Shown here piece after piece: positions 34,801 to 44,331 of a stretch of DNA of 55,049 bases; positions within the stretch are counted from its first letter, which is position 1; each line of letters begins with the position of its first letter. The stretch lies in NCBI RefSeq assembly GCF_000208925.1, contig NW_001914951.1:1-55049 (forward strand). The letters are read 5' to 3'. Below the pieces are notes generated by a model. That model was given only the letters and a program-made list of their open reading frames with translations, searched no databases and was not told the origin of the DNA. The position numbers and the translations under genes were made by a program. The stretch comes from Entamoeba histolytica HM-1:IMSS (taxonomy: Eukaryota; Evosea; Mastigamoebida; Endamoebidae).

Positions 34801-34925
34801 ATAACGTTTAATCCTTTTCCTGGAAATACTTCAACTGAATCATAAGTAAGAAACCTTTCCATTTTAATTCGAATGATTGATCCTCGATGATATTGTGTTG
34901 TTTGTGTTGTATTTTGTCTTTTCAT
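31842..34925 (-). CDS. SMC5: SMC5, structural maintenance of chromosomes protein 5
   Basis: The 1027-residue protein has a Walker A (GPNGAGKS, 44-51) followed by the SMC5-typical KVLGRSKDLKDFVK. The Q-loop/lid region is FLPQDRVSAFSSLNPAELLRETEKATG (about 139-165). Two long coiled coils (about 170-415 and 590-870) flank a hinge with conserved GPDAVLKVVEDM. The C-terminal ATPase half carries the signature LNAHTQSGGERSVATM (about 919-934) and Walker B FRLVDEINQGMDP (about 949-961). These together separate SMC5 from SMC1-4 and SMC6. It partners SMC6 in a nuclear complex for DNA repair and replication-fork restart, a partner not in this window. Length is near that of yeast Smc5 (1093). Confidence 0.95.
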   Translation of the reverse strand: MKRQNTTQTTQYHRGSIIRIKMERFLTYDSVEVFPGKGLNVIIGPNGAGKSSIVCAIALGLGTAPKVLGRSKDLKDFVKIGEEDAVIEVELFNGITRANNLVIRRQFNLSNQSNWFINGRTASHKEVLQKCNEYCIMIDNLCQFLPQDRVSAFSSLNPAELLRETEKATGTSDLEEKHDQIIKAQGSIGELRKKSAQQEKGIQELKYRVDGLEKSVHEKHEQERRQTRLNQLKMKKPWAEFEEVRKKAVGLREQKQQLQQKLDSLHQEMTPVEMEFNKIKNKIESEDKKVNDTKTICDKNEREIIIAETQKEKLEQELSNKKKEVELAKKRKEEKNRNINELKNELIIIEQKLKDIPNLDELEKGANEEQVQLKGFREQINEKQDKDASLDTQLREMNGKILQLNRDLAKLNDLKQNKLRKIFDNDAAVMQAYNWLQEHKGLFEEEVYGPICVELNVSKDEYTNFVEMCIPISVLKGFVVTNKKDENTLISKLVEEKGTQIQVFKREHDNSGTQATQLRLHSEYGVLTTMDKAVIGPDAVLKVVEDMCQLSKKFICNKETEQYIERLPPGTYFTPSSVINKVKSRYSDAVSDKVNSIRKARFLSTAIDTNQKLKLEQEIKKITQDLEVVKRNIEENRKEIKMLEEKKHEIGRGIEEFNRAKGERDKLIRSKRSKENNLKLFENDEDLDKKIGDLQKGIKKIQTNINEQMLKMGDLLKRFIEAKMETNPVSCIVRILRIKQMRCKNQLNEFKRRLSELENEFRRIGQLYDDAKNEAVKKRKEAEAVCIITNELNDMFQQLPDEVSAIEEEIENEESKLKYRQNVEENVEELYQQAKNELSKKLEDAQIVNEEIKNAEEVMTGIKDEWLNKIKEVIEHINESFSVYMNQINCRGSVELDEKEEYDKYGIIIKTMFRKEGSLQQLNAHTQSGGERSVATMLYLLSLQEQTFCPFRLVDEINQGMDPLNERMIFSQIVKAVNKENAQQYFLVTPKLLSDLPFGENMTVLCVMNGKIDPAPYSFDAIIDSMK

Positions 34926-36900
34926 TTATTCCTTTAAGTTTTGAGGTTTTTATTCTCATTTTTAGGAAAGGGTTTTCCTAAAAAAATGAAAAATATAAAT
35001 TATTAGATATATTCACAAATATGTGATATAAATCCTAGGAATTAATTATTTTATGAATTTGTACTGTTTTTAATACTTGATTTAATTTATACATAAGTAA
35101 TATCATTGTTCTGCAAATCTATTATGAAAAATAACTGTTTATAATTTTAAATATTCGATATTTTTACTTAGTCATTAATAACTTTCTTTATTTGAGTTAG
35201 TTGTTCTTTCTTTATTGTGAGGATTCTTGTTTGTTGGTTGTTTATAAGTACGTGTTTATTATTAATAGTGCATTAAGTATTTCTTTAATATACAATGTCT
35301 CCTTGATTTAAATAAGTTTCTATTCAATTTAATTCTATTTAGTTTGTGGTTTTAGTTAATTCACATTTCTTTGATGTTAGTTCATAACGTTATTAATAAT
35401 ACCATTTTTTTTTTTAACCTTCATTATTTGATAATAAAATGTTATAACACTTTTTGATAAAAAAGAGGTAATTAAGTGTTAATCAAATATTTTTTATGTT
35501 ATTTTCTTGTTTTGTTCAGATTAAATAATTCTTTATTGTCATTTAGTGTCATCACTCTATTTGGTTGTGATAAAAATTACCTTTCATATTATCAATCATC
35601 TTTTTAATATCAATATTTTTAATTTCTTCTGTCTGTCAATTTCAATTTTTTTTAATTCTTTAATTAACTTAATGCTTTCTAAAACTAGAAGATGGCATGT
35701 CACAAACACAATACAGACATTAAAATACATCAAAATATTAAATCATTAAATATCATATGATTATAATCTTTCATTTTGTGAAATAATACTTATTCAATGT
35801 TAATTAGTTATTATTTATTAAGTGATGGTATTAATTTACCACTATGCAAGTATAATTTGATAATGACATTTTTAATTGAAAAAGGATGTAATACTATCAA
35901 GAAAAAGGATTTATTAATTAGTTTTTGATATGTTCAACTTTAAATATGAAAACAAAGAATAAAGTGTTTTACAAATATTAAACTCAAAAAAATGAAATAA
36001 CAACATAAATGAAGAACCATGTAAGTTTATGATATTTGAATGTATTAAAACAAGAGAAATAAGTATATTGAAGAAAGTGAGATAGTTACATAGCCAATTG
36101 TTGAAATACTAACTATTGAGTAAATCATAATTGATTTATTTTTTAACTCTTTCTTCATTACTAATCTATAACAGAGATTACTTCTTGCGTTATTTTATCA
36201 TAATATCTTATTCTTTATACATATTTGTTTTCTTTATTTATCTTATTTTTAATTTTATATTTCAGATAGTTGGATTGTTATTATTTGTATTATTTTTTTC
36301 TTATTGTGTAATATTTATCTTTTTCTATTTATTCTTATTTCATCTTATTGTTATTTATTAATGAGCTTGATTTATCTATTCTCTTTACTCATTTTATCAT
36401 ATTAATTTAATTCGTTTCATATATTATTATCATTACCTCTTATTTCTCTATAATCTCTTATTTCTTATTCTTTTATTTGACTTTTGACATTAATTTATCA
36501 TCACAAATTTACCATTTTCATTATTTGGTTTGAATTAGAATAATTTATATTTGTGTTTTATTTCTTTTCTATATATGTTTCAATACATATCATCAATTAA
36601 AAGGAGATAATTTTTTCATTTGTTGATATCTTCTAAACATTGTTATTATTGTTGTTGTAAGTCAAAAATAATAAAAATGAAATGATGTTTGTTATAATAA
36701 AAAACAACTTAACTGTTGTGTTAATATCGTGTATTTAATTATTTATTCATTTTATGTTGAATTTATATTTATTGTTTTTGAAATGGAAAATTTAATAACA
36801 AATTAATTAAATAAGTGGTAGAAACAATTCAAATATTTCATCATTCATTTGTTCATATTATTATGTTTTATAGGTATGTTTTATGTATATTAATTTGAAG
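34926..36900. other. Long AT-rich non-coding region
   Basis: About 2 kb without a credible gene. The left half, next to the divergent SMC5 start, is ordinary AT-rich sequence. The part around 36100-36600 is pyrimidine-rich on the + strand and gives only low-complexity hydrophobic frames. No RNA gene or clear repeat was recognised. Confidence 0.45.
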
Positions 36901-38790
36901 TATTTGAAATAAAACAGAATGAATTAATTAAACAAAATATTAAAAGAGGAGATGGAATATTTGATAGAATGAATCAGAAAGAAGAATGTTGGTGTTGGAG
37001 AAAGTCATAAACTCTTTGATAAAAGATAAAGTACGATGAAGAATCAATTAATAAAGTAAAAGATGAATTAATCAATGATTCATTTAATTAAATAAATTGT
37101 GGTGAATGGTAAAATGAGAAATAAGAAGAGAAAATGACAATCAAAAATAATCAATTGAAAGAAGAATAGAAAATAGAATGATTATTTTGCGATGAAGAAG
37201 AGAGAAAGTATTGAAAGAAGAGAAATGAAGAAGTAAAATAAATAGAAGAATATCTGATATATTATTTGATTCAGATAATGATAAAATGAAATGTAATACA
37301 TCAATAATTAGAGAATAAAAATGAATAATTAAAGAATACAAATGAATAAGAAGAAATAGAAATGAAAATATGATAAAAAGAAAATGAATAAGTTAAAGAA
37401 AATGAATAAAATTATAAGAAATAAAGACATTTATAAATAAAAATATATTCAACACCAATATTGAAATGAAATAATGAATAAAACAAATAATAAATTAAAA
37501 AGAAGTGAGAAATATTTATAAAATGATGAAACATATTCATATTATGAACAAAAACAATATTCATTTGATTATGAAGGAATAAGAAAGTTGTCATGAATAA
37601 AAGAAAGATAAAAATAATGAATAATACAGAAATGATAAAAAAGAAGAATGAAAAAAGATAATATAACAGAAAATGGAAGAAGAACTTACAAGCAAACAAT
37701 GAAATGATTGAAATTCTAGAAAATGAAGAAAGATCAAACAAAGTATAGAAAGAAATGTCGAACAAAAAGTATATAAATGGTATAGAATGACAAAAGAAGA
37801 TATGTTTCATATACAATATACATTATTAAATACGTATAACAACAATAATGATAAATGAAATGTATTTCACAATGTTTACAACACAAAGGTATTTCAAATT
37901 ATGATGTGGAATAAAGAAATAATAGACAGACATGATAGAATTGATGGATGCTAAATAAAAAGAAAATAAAGAATAAATTGAATAAAAGAGGATGAGTTAA
38001 AAAGTAAGCAAAGCAATAAAATATATAAGAAACAAATAAATGAAAGAATGTAAGACACAAAGTAATATGTTATAATACAAAAAATAATACAAATGGATAT
38101 CCAACATATATTTGATGTTGTAGAAAAGAGAATCAAATGATATACAACAGAATAAAGAAATGAAGAAAATATCTAAAAGATATTATGTAATATTTAGTAT
38201 TTCAAAGATATATCAAAACAAAGAGAATATGAATAAAAGAAATACAAGGAAAACTATAGATGAAAGAGAGTCATTATAAAGAAAAATAAATAGAAAAATA
38301 CATTCAATATTACAAATTCATTACTATTTAATTCATAATCAGAAAACAAAATAACACATGAAATAAATTAATTGAATATAAAGTATTTGCTTGAAGAGAA
38401 ATTAATGCCATTCAATGATATTAATTAAATAGATGAAAAATAATGAAATATATTTAAAAACTCAATGGCATAATGTCATTGTTTGGTAAAATATCTGATA
38501 CACTTTACATCACTTCAAAGTTCAATATTCAACTTTCATCTAAAACAATATTCAGTGTAATAAGAAATATCTGATTAAATAACAAAAGAAAGGAAATAAA
38601 GAAATAAGAATAATTAATACAAACATGATAAATAAGCAAAGAAAATAGTCAACATACAAAATAATGGTAAAATAGTTTATTGTGGGAAAGATGAACAAAA
38701 ATGAAAAAGAAGAGGTGAAAGATGAAATAGAAAATTGAAAAAAGAAGGAGAAATGATGTTTATAATTTAAGATTATTCAAAAAAGAAAGA
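36900..38790 (+). pseudogene. Purine-rich coding fossil, probably decayed mobile-element sequence
   Basis: The + strand is strongly A/G-rich and full of K/E/N/M/I codons interrupted by TAA, TGA and TAG in every frame. A relatively well preserved stretch is 37805-37952, which reads FHIQYTLLNTYNNN and later VFQIMMWNKEIIDRHDRIDG with a single TGA inside. This pattern suggests an old ORF losing Gln, Lys and Trp codons to stops. I cannot name the source protein; a LINE ORF is possible because a similar block at 41.9-44.3 kb ends as a LINE. The long minus-strand frames here are shadows of the composition. Confidence 0.4.
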
Positions 38791-38813
38791 CTAAAAAAGA
38801 TAATCAGCAGAAA

Positions 38814-39830
38814 ATGGGAGAAAATGGCATTGATCAGTTCATTGACTATTTTGACTATATAGAAGAAGAACTACGTAGTCAGTTGAAATCTAAAATGAAT
38901 GTATTATCAAAAAAATATTTAATATATGGACATGTGAGATGGTATGAGAATAGGAATGTGTTGGGGATTGACATAATTGAAGAATATACAGGAAAAAGTG
39001 TTTGTTTAATGGTAACCGACTCGAACCAAATACTTTTTGGAAAAAAAAACAAAATAACCACAATCAAAAACATTGAAAGAAAAGTTAATAAACGATTTAA
39101 GAATATCAGCCAAGAATTAATTAAGGAACTAAAGGAAATTGAAACAGGAGGATCACTTGAGAAGTTTAAAGACATGTGTTTGGAACAAAACATTGAACCA
39201 AAACAATTTATTGTATATAAAGAAAGATACTTTGAAGAGAAGTTTGAAAGAAAGTTAAAAAGTATAAAAGACAACGAAATGACTAAAGAAGAAGTGTATA
39301 AATGGTTAGAAAAAAAGAAAAGAAATAGTCAAGAAAATATCAAAAAAGTTAAGGAAGTTGAAGTTAAAAAGGATGAAGAAGAGGCAATCAACAAATCAAC
39401 AAGAAAAGAAAAGAAAACACAAATAGAGGAAATTGCAAAAATTAAATATAATTTACTTCATAATATTAAAGGAACAATTCTTGCAGAGGATGAAACATGT
39501 GAAAATAATTTGAGAATTAAAAAGATAGCACAAATTTGTAACAGACAATTAATTTCAAAAGAAACAGGGATTTATTTTATACAACAAGAATTAAATATTA
39601 TTCATGAGTCAGTTGATATTGCAATAGCATTGTTTGGAAAAAAAGTAATAAACATTGAAGACTTAGAAAAGAATTTGATGACTAACTTTTGTTTGAATGA
39701 TAGAAATATTAAAAGGATTGTTAGCTTTCAATTAGACAAAGACGTTGACCAATTATTCTTTGACAAGTGGTTTAGGAAAGGAATTATTACAAAAGAAACG
39801 TATTTAGCGTCATTACAGAAAATCAAATAA
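38814..39830 (+). CDS. Unknown 338-residue charged protein
   Basis: No family recognised. The N-terminal part (residues ~1-75) looks globular with beta strands (YLIYGHVRWYENRNVLGIDI, KSVCLMVTDSNQILFG). A strongly basic/acidic helical middle (about 85-225, runs such as EVEVKKDEEEA) follows, then a C-terminal helical domain (about 230-338) ending QKIK. No signal peptide, membrane segment or known catalytic motif. The frame is intact and codon use resembles neighbouring genes, so it is probably real although it sits directly after a decayed region. Start MGENGID is the first ATG; a tandem gene for eIF4A-III follows after 88 bases. Confidence 0.65.
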   Translation: MGENGIDQFIDYFDYIEEELRSQLKSKMNVLSKKYLIYGHVRWYENRNVLGIDIIEEYTGKSVCLMVTDSNQILFGKKNKITTIKNIERKVNKRFKNISQELIKELKEIETGGSLEKFKDMCLEQNIEPKQFIVYKERYFEEKFERKLKSIKDNEMTKEEVYKWLEKKKRNSQENIKKVKEVEVKKDEEEAINKSTRKEKKTQIEEIAKIKYNLLHNIKGTILAEDETCENNLRIKKIAQICNRQLISKETGIYFIQQELNIIHESVDIAIALFGKKVINIEDLEKNLMTNFCLNDRNIKRIVSFQLDKDVDQLFFDKWFRKGIITKETYLASLQKIK

Positions 39831-39918
39831 AAAATAAACAAATTAAAAATAAATAAATAAATTAACAAGAAAAAAAAGGGTTTTTGTTTTTAAGAAAACA
39901 AATTTTTTATAAAACAGA

Positions 39919-41073
39919 ATGAACAAAACAAAAGAGAATATTGAAATTTATGAAACATTTGAAAGTATGGGATTAAAAGATGAATTACTTAAAGGAATTT
40001 ATCAACAAGGATATACTAAACCATCAGGAATTCAACAAAAAGGGATTGTTCCAATAACAAAAGGAAGAGATGTTATTGCACAATCGCAATCAGGTACAGG
40101 TAAAACAGCAACATTTTCTATTGGGATTTTACAAAATGTTGAAAGTAATAAAAGAGAAGTTCAAGTAATAATAATTTCACCAACTCGAGAACTTGCAGTT
40201 CAATCTGAAAGAGTTATTAGTGGATTATCACAATATATGGCTATTCAAGTAAGAGGATGTATTGGAGGGAAAAGTGAAAAAGAAGATATTAAAGCAATTG
40301 AAAAAGGATGTCAAGTAATAAGTGGCACTCCAGGAAGAATCATGGGATTAATTAAAAAACGAGTAATAAATGTTAGACATATCAAAACACTTGTTATTGA
40401 TGAAGCAGATGAAATGCTTAATAAAGGATTTATGCCAATTATTTATGACATATTTAAATATTTACCTATTAAACGTCAAATTGTATTATGTTCAGCTACA
40501 CTTACACCTGATGTTATAGAAATAGGAACAAAAATAATGAATAAACCAATAGAAATATTAATTAAACGAGATGAAGTTACAGTAGAAGAAATTAAACAAT
40601 ATTTTATTGAAATGGAAGGAGAAGAACAAAAATTTGATACATTATGTGAAATTTATGACAGTATGACAATTACACAAAGTGTAATATTTTGTAATATGAG
40701 AAAAAAAGTCGATTGGCTTACAGAAAATATGATGAAAGCGAATTTTCCAGTAATTTCAATGCATTCAGAAATGCCACAACAAGAACGTGATTATATTATG
40801 AATATCTTTAGAAAAGGAGAAAAAAGAGTATTAATTACAACTGATGTTTGGGCAAGAGGTATTGATGTTACTCAAATTTCATTAGTCATTAATTATGATA
40901 TGCCATTAAATAGAGAAGTGTATATTCATAGAATAGGAAGATCAGGTAGATTTGGTAGAACAGGAATAGCTATCAATTTTGTCTTAAAAAATGAAATGGA
41001 AGAATTAAGAGATTTAGAAAGATATTATTCAACTCAAATTAATGAATTACCTGAAAATTTTGCTGACTTATAA
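39919..41073 (+). CDS. EIF4A3: DEAD-box RNA helicase, eIF4A-III / FAL1 type
   Basis: The 384-residue protein carries every DEAD-box motif: Q-motif ([13 protein letters not shown]), I ([10 protein letters not shown]), Ia (PTRELAVQ), GG, Ib (TPGR), II (DEAD), III (SAT), IV (VIFCN), V ([11 protein letters not shown]) and VI ([11 protein letters not shown]). The DVWARGIDV and [20 protein letters not shown] wording is that of eIF4A-III/Fal1 rather than translation eIF4A (which has DLLARGIDV). eIF4A-III is the RNA clamp of the exon junction complex; Fal1 acts in 40S ribosome assembly. Which role applies here is not decided by sequence. Length is typical. It converges on the COMMD4 gene 86 bases downstream. 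Confidence 0.92.
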   Translation: MNKTKENIEIYETFESMGLKDELLKGIYQQGYTKPSGIQQKGIVPITKGRDVIAQSQSGTGKTATFSIGILQNVESNKREVQVIIISPTRELAVQSERVISGLSQYMAIQVRGCIGGKSEKEDIKAIEKGCQVISGTPGRIMGLIKKRVINVRHIKTLVIDEADEMLNKGFMPIIYDIFKYLPIKRQIVLCSATLTPDVIEIGTKIMNKPIEILIKRDEVTVEEIKQYFIEMEGEEQKFDTLCEIYDSMTITQSVIFCNMRKKVDWLTENMMKANFPVISMHSEMPQQERDYIMNIFRKGEKRVLITTDVWARGIDVTQISLVINYDMPLNREVYIHRIGRSGRFGRTGIAINFVLKNEMEELRDLERYYSTQINELPENFADL

Positions 41074-41159
41074 ATAAATAAAAACAATTAATTAATTAAT
41101 TATTAATGAAAATTTAATATTAATTTATTAATTTATTTATTCTTTTTATTCTTTTTATT

Positions 41160-41750
41160 TTAATTAATTCCTTTTTTCATTATTTGGATTGCTGTTTTTA
41201 TTGATATTATCATTCTTTCTATTTGATCTTCTTGAAGAACTAAATCAAATGAACTTGTTTGTGTATTAATATGAATAATAACATATGGTTTAATACTTTC
41301 ATTAGTAATTTCATCTTTTGTTATGACGTTGTATTGAATCCCTTCTTGATTTTGAATGTGTGGTAGTTTAAGTGTCATTTGTGTTAATATCCCTTGTAAA
41401 CTTTCTTTATATTCTCCATATATTTTTGATATCGTTTCTGCAATTTCTATATCCATTCCAATTTCAAGCTCTTCTTCTAATAATACTTCACTACTAATAT
41501 CGTATTGTGCTGACGAACATATTACAAATCTTATTGCTGTTATAATCCCTCTTAAATCTGACTCCGTCAATTGACGTCTTTCACAAATGTCACTTATTTC
41601 TTCTTTCTTAAATCCTTCTTTCTTTATCATATTATTAATTATTTCTATGCTAATTTCATTAACCTCTTCATTACTTAGACGTTGAACTGTTCCAATTTCT
41701 TTTAAAAGCCAATCTGGAACATTTAATCCTCCACAAAATTGGAACTTCAT
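41160..41750 (-). CDS. COMMD4: COMMD4-like COMM-domain protein
   Basis: The 196-residue protein begins MKFQFCGGLNVPDWLLKEI, almost the opening of human COMMD4 (MRFRFCGDLDCPDWVLAEI), and has nearly the same length (human 199). An all-helical HN-type N-terminal domain (about 20-115) is followed by a COMM domain (about 125-190) that ends in the amphipathic helix EDQIERMIISIKTAIQIM. COMMD proteins form the hetero-decameric ring of the Commander complex, which with Retriever recycles membrane proteins from endosomes. The other nine subunits are not in this window. The first ATG lies right at the conserved start. Confidence 0.88.
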   Translation of the reverse strand: MKFQFCGGLNVPDWLLKEIGTVQRLSNEEVNEISIEIINNMIKKEGFKKEEISDICERRQLTESDLRGIITAIRFVICSSAQYDISSEVLLEEELEIGMDIEIAETISKIYGEYKESLQGILTQMTLKLPHIQNQEGIQYNVITKDEITNESIKPYVIIHINTQTSSFDLVLQEDQIERMIISIKTAIQIMKKGIN

Positions 41751-41859
41751 TCAATTATTTCTTTTCTTAGTTTATTTTTTTAGTTTGTTTTTTCTTTCTT
41801 TTCTTTCTTTTAATTCTTTTCAATTGCAAAACTTAACAATTGTGGTTGCATTGCTTATT

Positions 41860-44300
41860 GACTAACATCATTGTGTATTGTAAAGAAAAATATTCAACTC
41901 ATGGAATTCCAACATCATACAAGAGTTTGATTCTCATTCTCATTAAACTGAATTACATTAGTATGAATGATAAAAGAAATACATAGAAATTAGAAAGAGA
42001 AAGGTACAAAGAAAAACAAATAAGAAACAGATAAACACACTGATGAAAATGATTATCCAAATAACAAACATAAATGACTAACAACAACTGATAGAAAAAA
42101 AGAAAACAGAAAGAGTATGAAGTGAATAGAGAAATGAGAATATGAAGAAATACTCAAGAAGAAAGAAGGTAAATAAAGTATCTGATAATCAACATGGAGT
42201 ATATTCAAACAAAAAACAATTGAGAGGATTAAAGAAGAATTTAGAGAATGGACAATGTATTGAAACATTTGAAGCAGAAAGTAAAAACAAAACTCAAACA
42301 AAGAAATGAAAGCAAAAATGCAAGAATAATAAATAACACAGAAAACAAGGAAAACCACAAGAACAAAACAAAGAAGAAAGTGATAAAGAAGAAATTACCA
42401 CACTTCAAAACCAAAACAAGAAAATAGAAGAAGAGATTAAAGAATAACAAATGAAGAAGAAGGAAGGTGAACAAATCATCTCAAATAAAATGATAGAAAA
42501 AGCACAAAACATAGTTAGAAAATAAAAAGAGAATAAAAAGAAAATACAAATAAAAAGAAACAATATACTTGTATTGAAAAGAAGAAAATACAGAAAGAGA
42601 AAGTAAAATAAAAGAAATAGAAAGAATAAACATTGAAATATGAAACAAGAAGAAATAACATTATCTCTGAATTGAATGAAAGAAAATGAAAGAAAATATG
42701 ATGAAATGAAGAAGAAATTAAGAAAACACAGAATATCAACAAATTACAATTGAAAATCATGAGATTACAGAAAAACAAGAGAAGAAATAAACCATACACA
42801 AAAGAAAAAAAAAACAAACATATCTAAACAATAAGTTGATAATGAAAAATTGATAAAATTGAAAGAATTTGAGAAGAAAAATGGTATTTGTGATAAAAAC
42901 ACACAATGAGTATTGAGAATATCAACATTATCAAGAATGAAACTACCATATGAAAAAGATAAAAGTAGAAATAGAAGAAATGAGCAAAGTATTGAATATC
43001 AAAAAACAAGAGATGATATTTAGAAAAGAAATACAAGAAAGAAATAGAATAAGAAATGATTTAATAATTTGAATTAAATAGTTAAATAAGAAATAAATAA
43101 AAATTAAGAACATATAATACAAATGACAAACATCAATATAAATAATGAAAGTGAATACATTAATAAGAAACTGTTATATAAAATAAAAAACTATTAAATG
43201 GTACATTACAATGAAATTCAACACAACAATAGAAAGAAAAATAGAATATAATTCAATAATAAAACAATAAAAAGAAAATAACACTACGAATGATGATGAA
43301 AAATATTTTAATATCAACAATAAAGTGAATGAAAATAGAGGAATGTACAAACATTAATTATTAATTTCAAAGAAAAGAATAGATGAATTAATAAAAGAAA
43401 AATAATAATACAAATATATTGTAGAAGAAATGAAGAAATAGAAGATGATAAGAAAAAGAAATTAGACATATCTCTATTTCCAAAATAAAATAAATAAAAT
43501 AAATGAAATGATGAAATAAAAGAAATATAAGGGAAATGAATATGACAGAAGAACTAAACAAAAGAAATAATACAAAATAAAAATCAACAAGAGAATAAAT
43601 AAACAATAAGAAGAAAAAGTTCAAATTAAAGTATTAGAAAGAATAAATACATAAAATATAAGATGAGAAATTAATAAAAAGAAAATATTAGAAACAACAG
43701 AAATAAAATAGGGAATGAATCTAACAAGAAAATAGAAGAAAGACAAATGAAATATACAAATAATGATGTTACAATAAAATAAAAGAAGTTGTATAAGAAA
43801 TACAAATGAGATTAAATAAAAAGAAATTGAAATAAAATACTGTTTTGAATGAAAGATACAAAAATTAAGATAATATCATTAACATAAATGATGAATTACA
43901 TTTAATTAATAAGAAAAATAATTAGAAATATTCATTGAAACAATATAAAAGTAATAAAAGAAAAGACAACGAGAAATATAATGAATATAAAAAGAAGAAA
44001 ATTATTCTATTAAATGATATGACATATTGTATTATCATAATATCAATGAAGAGTAATTGATGAAAAGAAATAAAGAATAATAAAGAATAATAAATATTGA
44101 AATAAATGGAGTAGTAATTTCATTTAATAGATTAGTAAATAAAGAAAAAATGAAATATGATAATAAAGAAGTAAAAACAAAATAATTAAAACTATGAAGC
44201 ATAATATTAAACATTAAATATAAAATAATAGAATGTTCAATGTAGAACTTGTAGAAAATAAAATGATTTGATTAACATCATATATGCAAGAACATTAGAA
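41860..44300 (+). mobile_element. Decayed LINE copy, 3' end recognisable
   Basis: The + strand is purine-rich with coding-like stretches broken by stops. One 63-codon run (42835-43023) has a single internal TGA and reads EKLIKLKEFEKKNGICDKN, then RMKLPYEKDKSRNRRNEQS. The right end (about 44010-44300) aligns with the LINE 3' end near 14110-14460: shared GATATGAC, GTAGTAATTTCA, TTAGTNAATAAAGAA, TAAAATAATAGAAT, TAGAACTTG, AAATGATTT and GCAAGAA in the same order. The 3' identity is seen directly; that the whole 2.4 kb is one element is inference. The long minus-strand hydrophobic frames here are composition shadows. Confidence 0.55.
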
Positions 44301-44331
44301 ATTATTTCGATTAATACTCAATTATTTATTT

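Noticed and set aside
41850..41960. Possible tRNA (B-box-like GTTTGATTCTC)
   Set aside because: No matching acceptor stem, A-box or anticodon arm could be drawn. Entamoeba tRNA genes usually lie in tandem arrays, which are not seen here.
42053..43036. Row of minus-strand hydrophobic frames that look like membrane proteins
   Set aside because: They are the complement of purine-rich decayed coding sequence; codons are almost only F/L/I/S/Y and starts are arbitrary. The same holds for 37141-38136 and 43388-43624.
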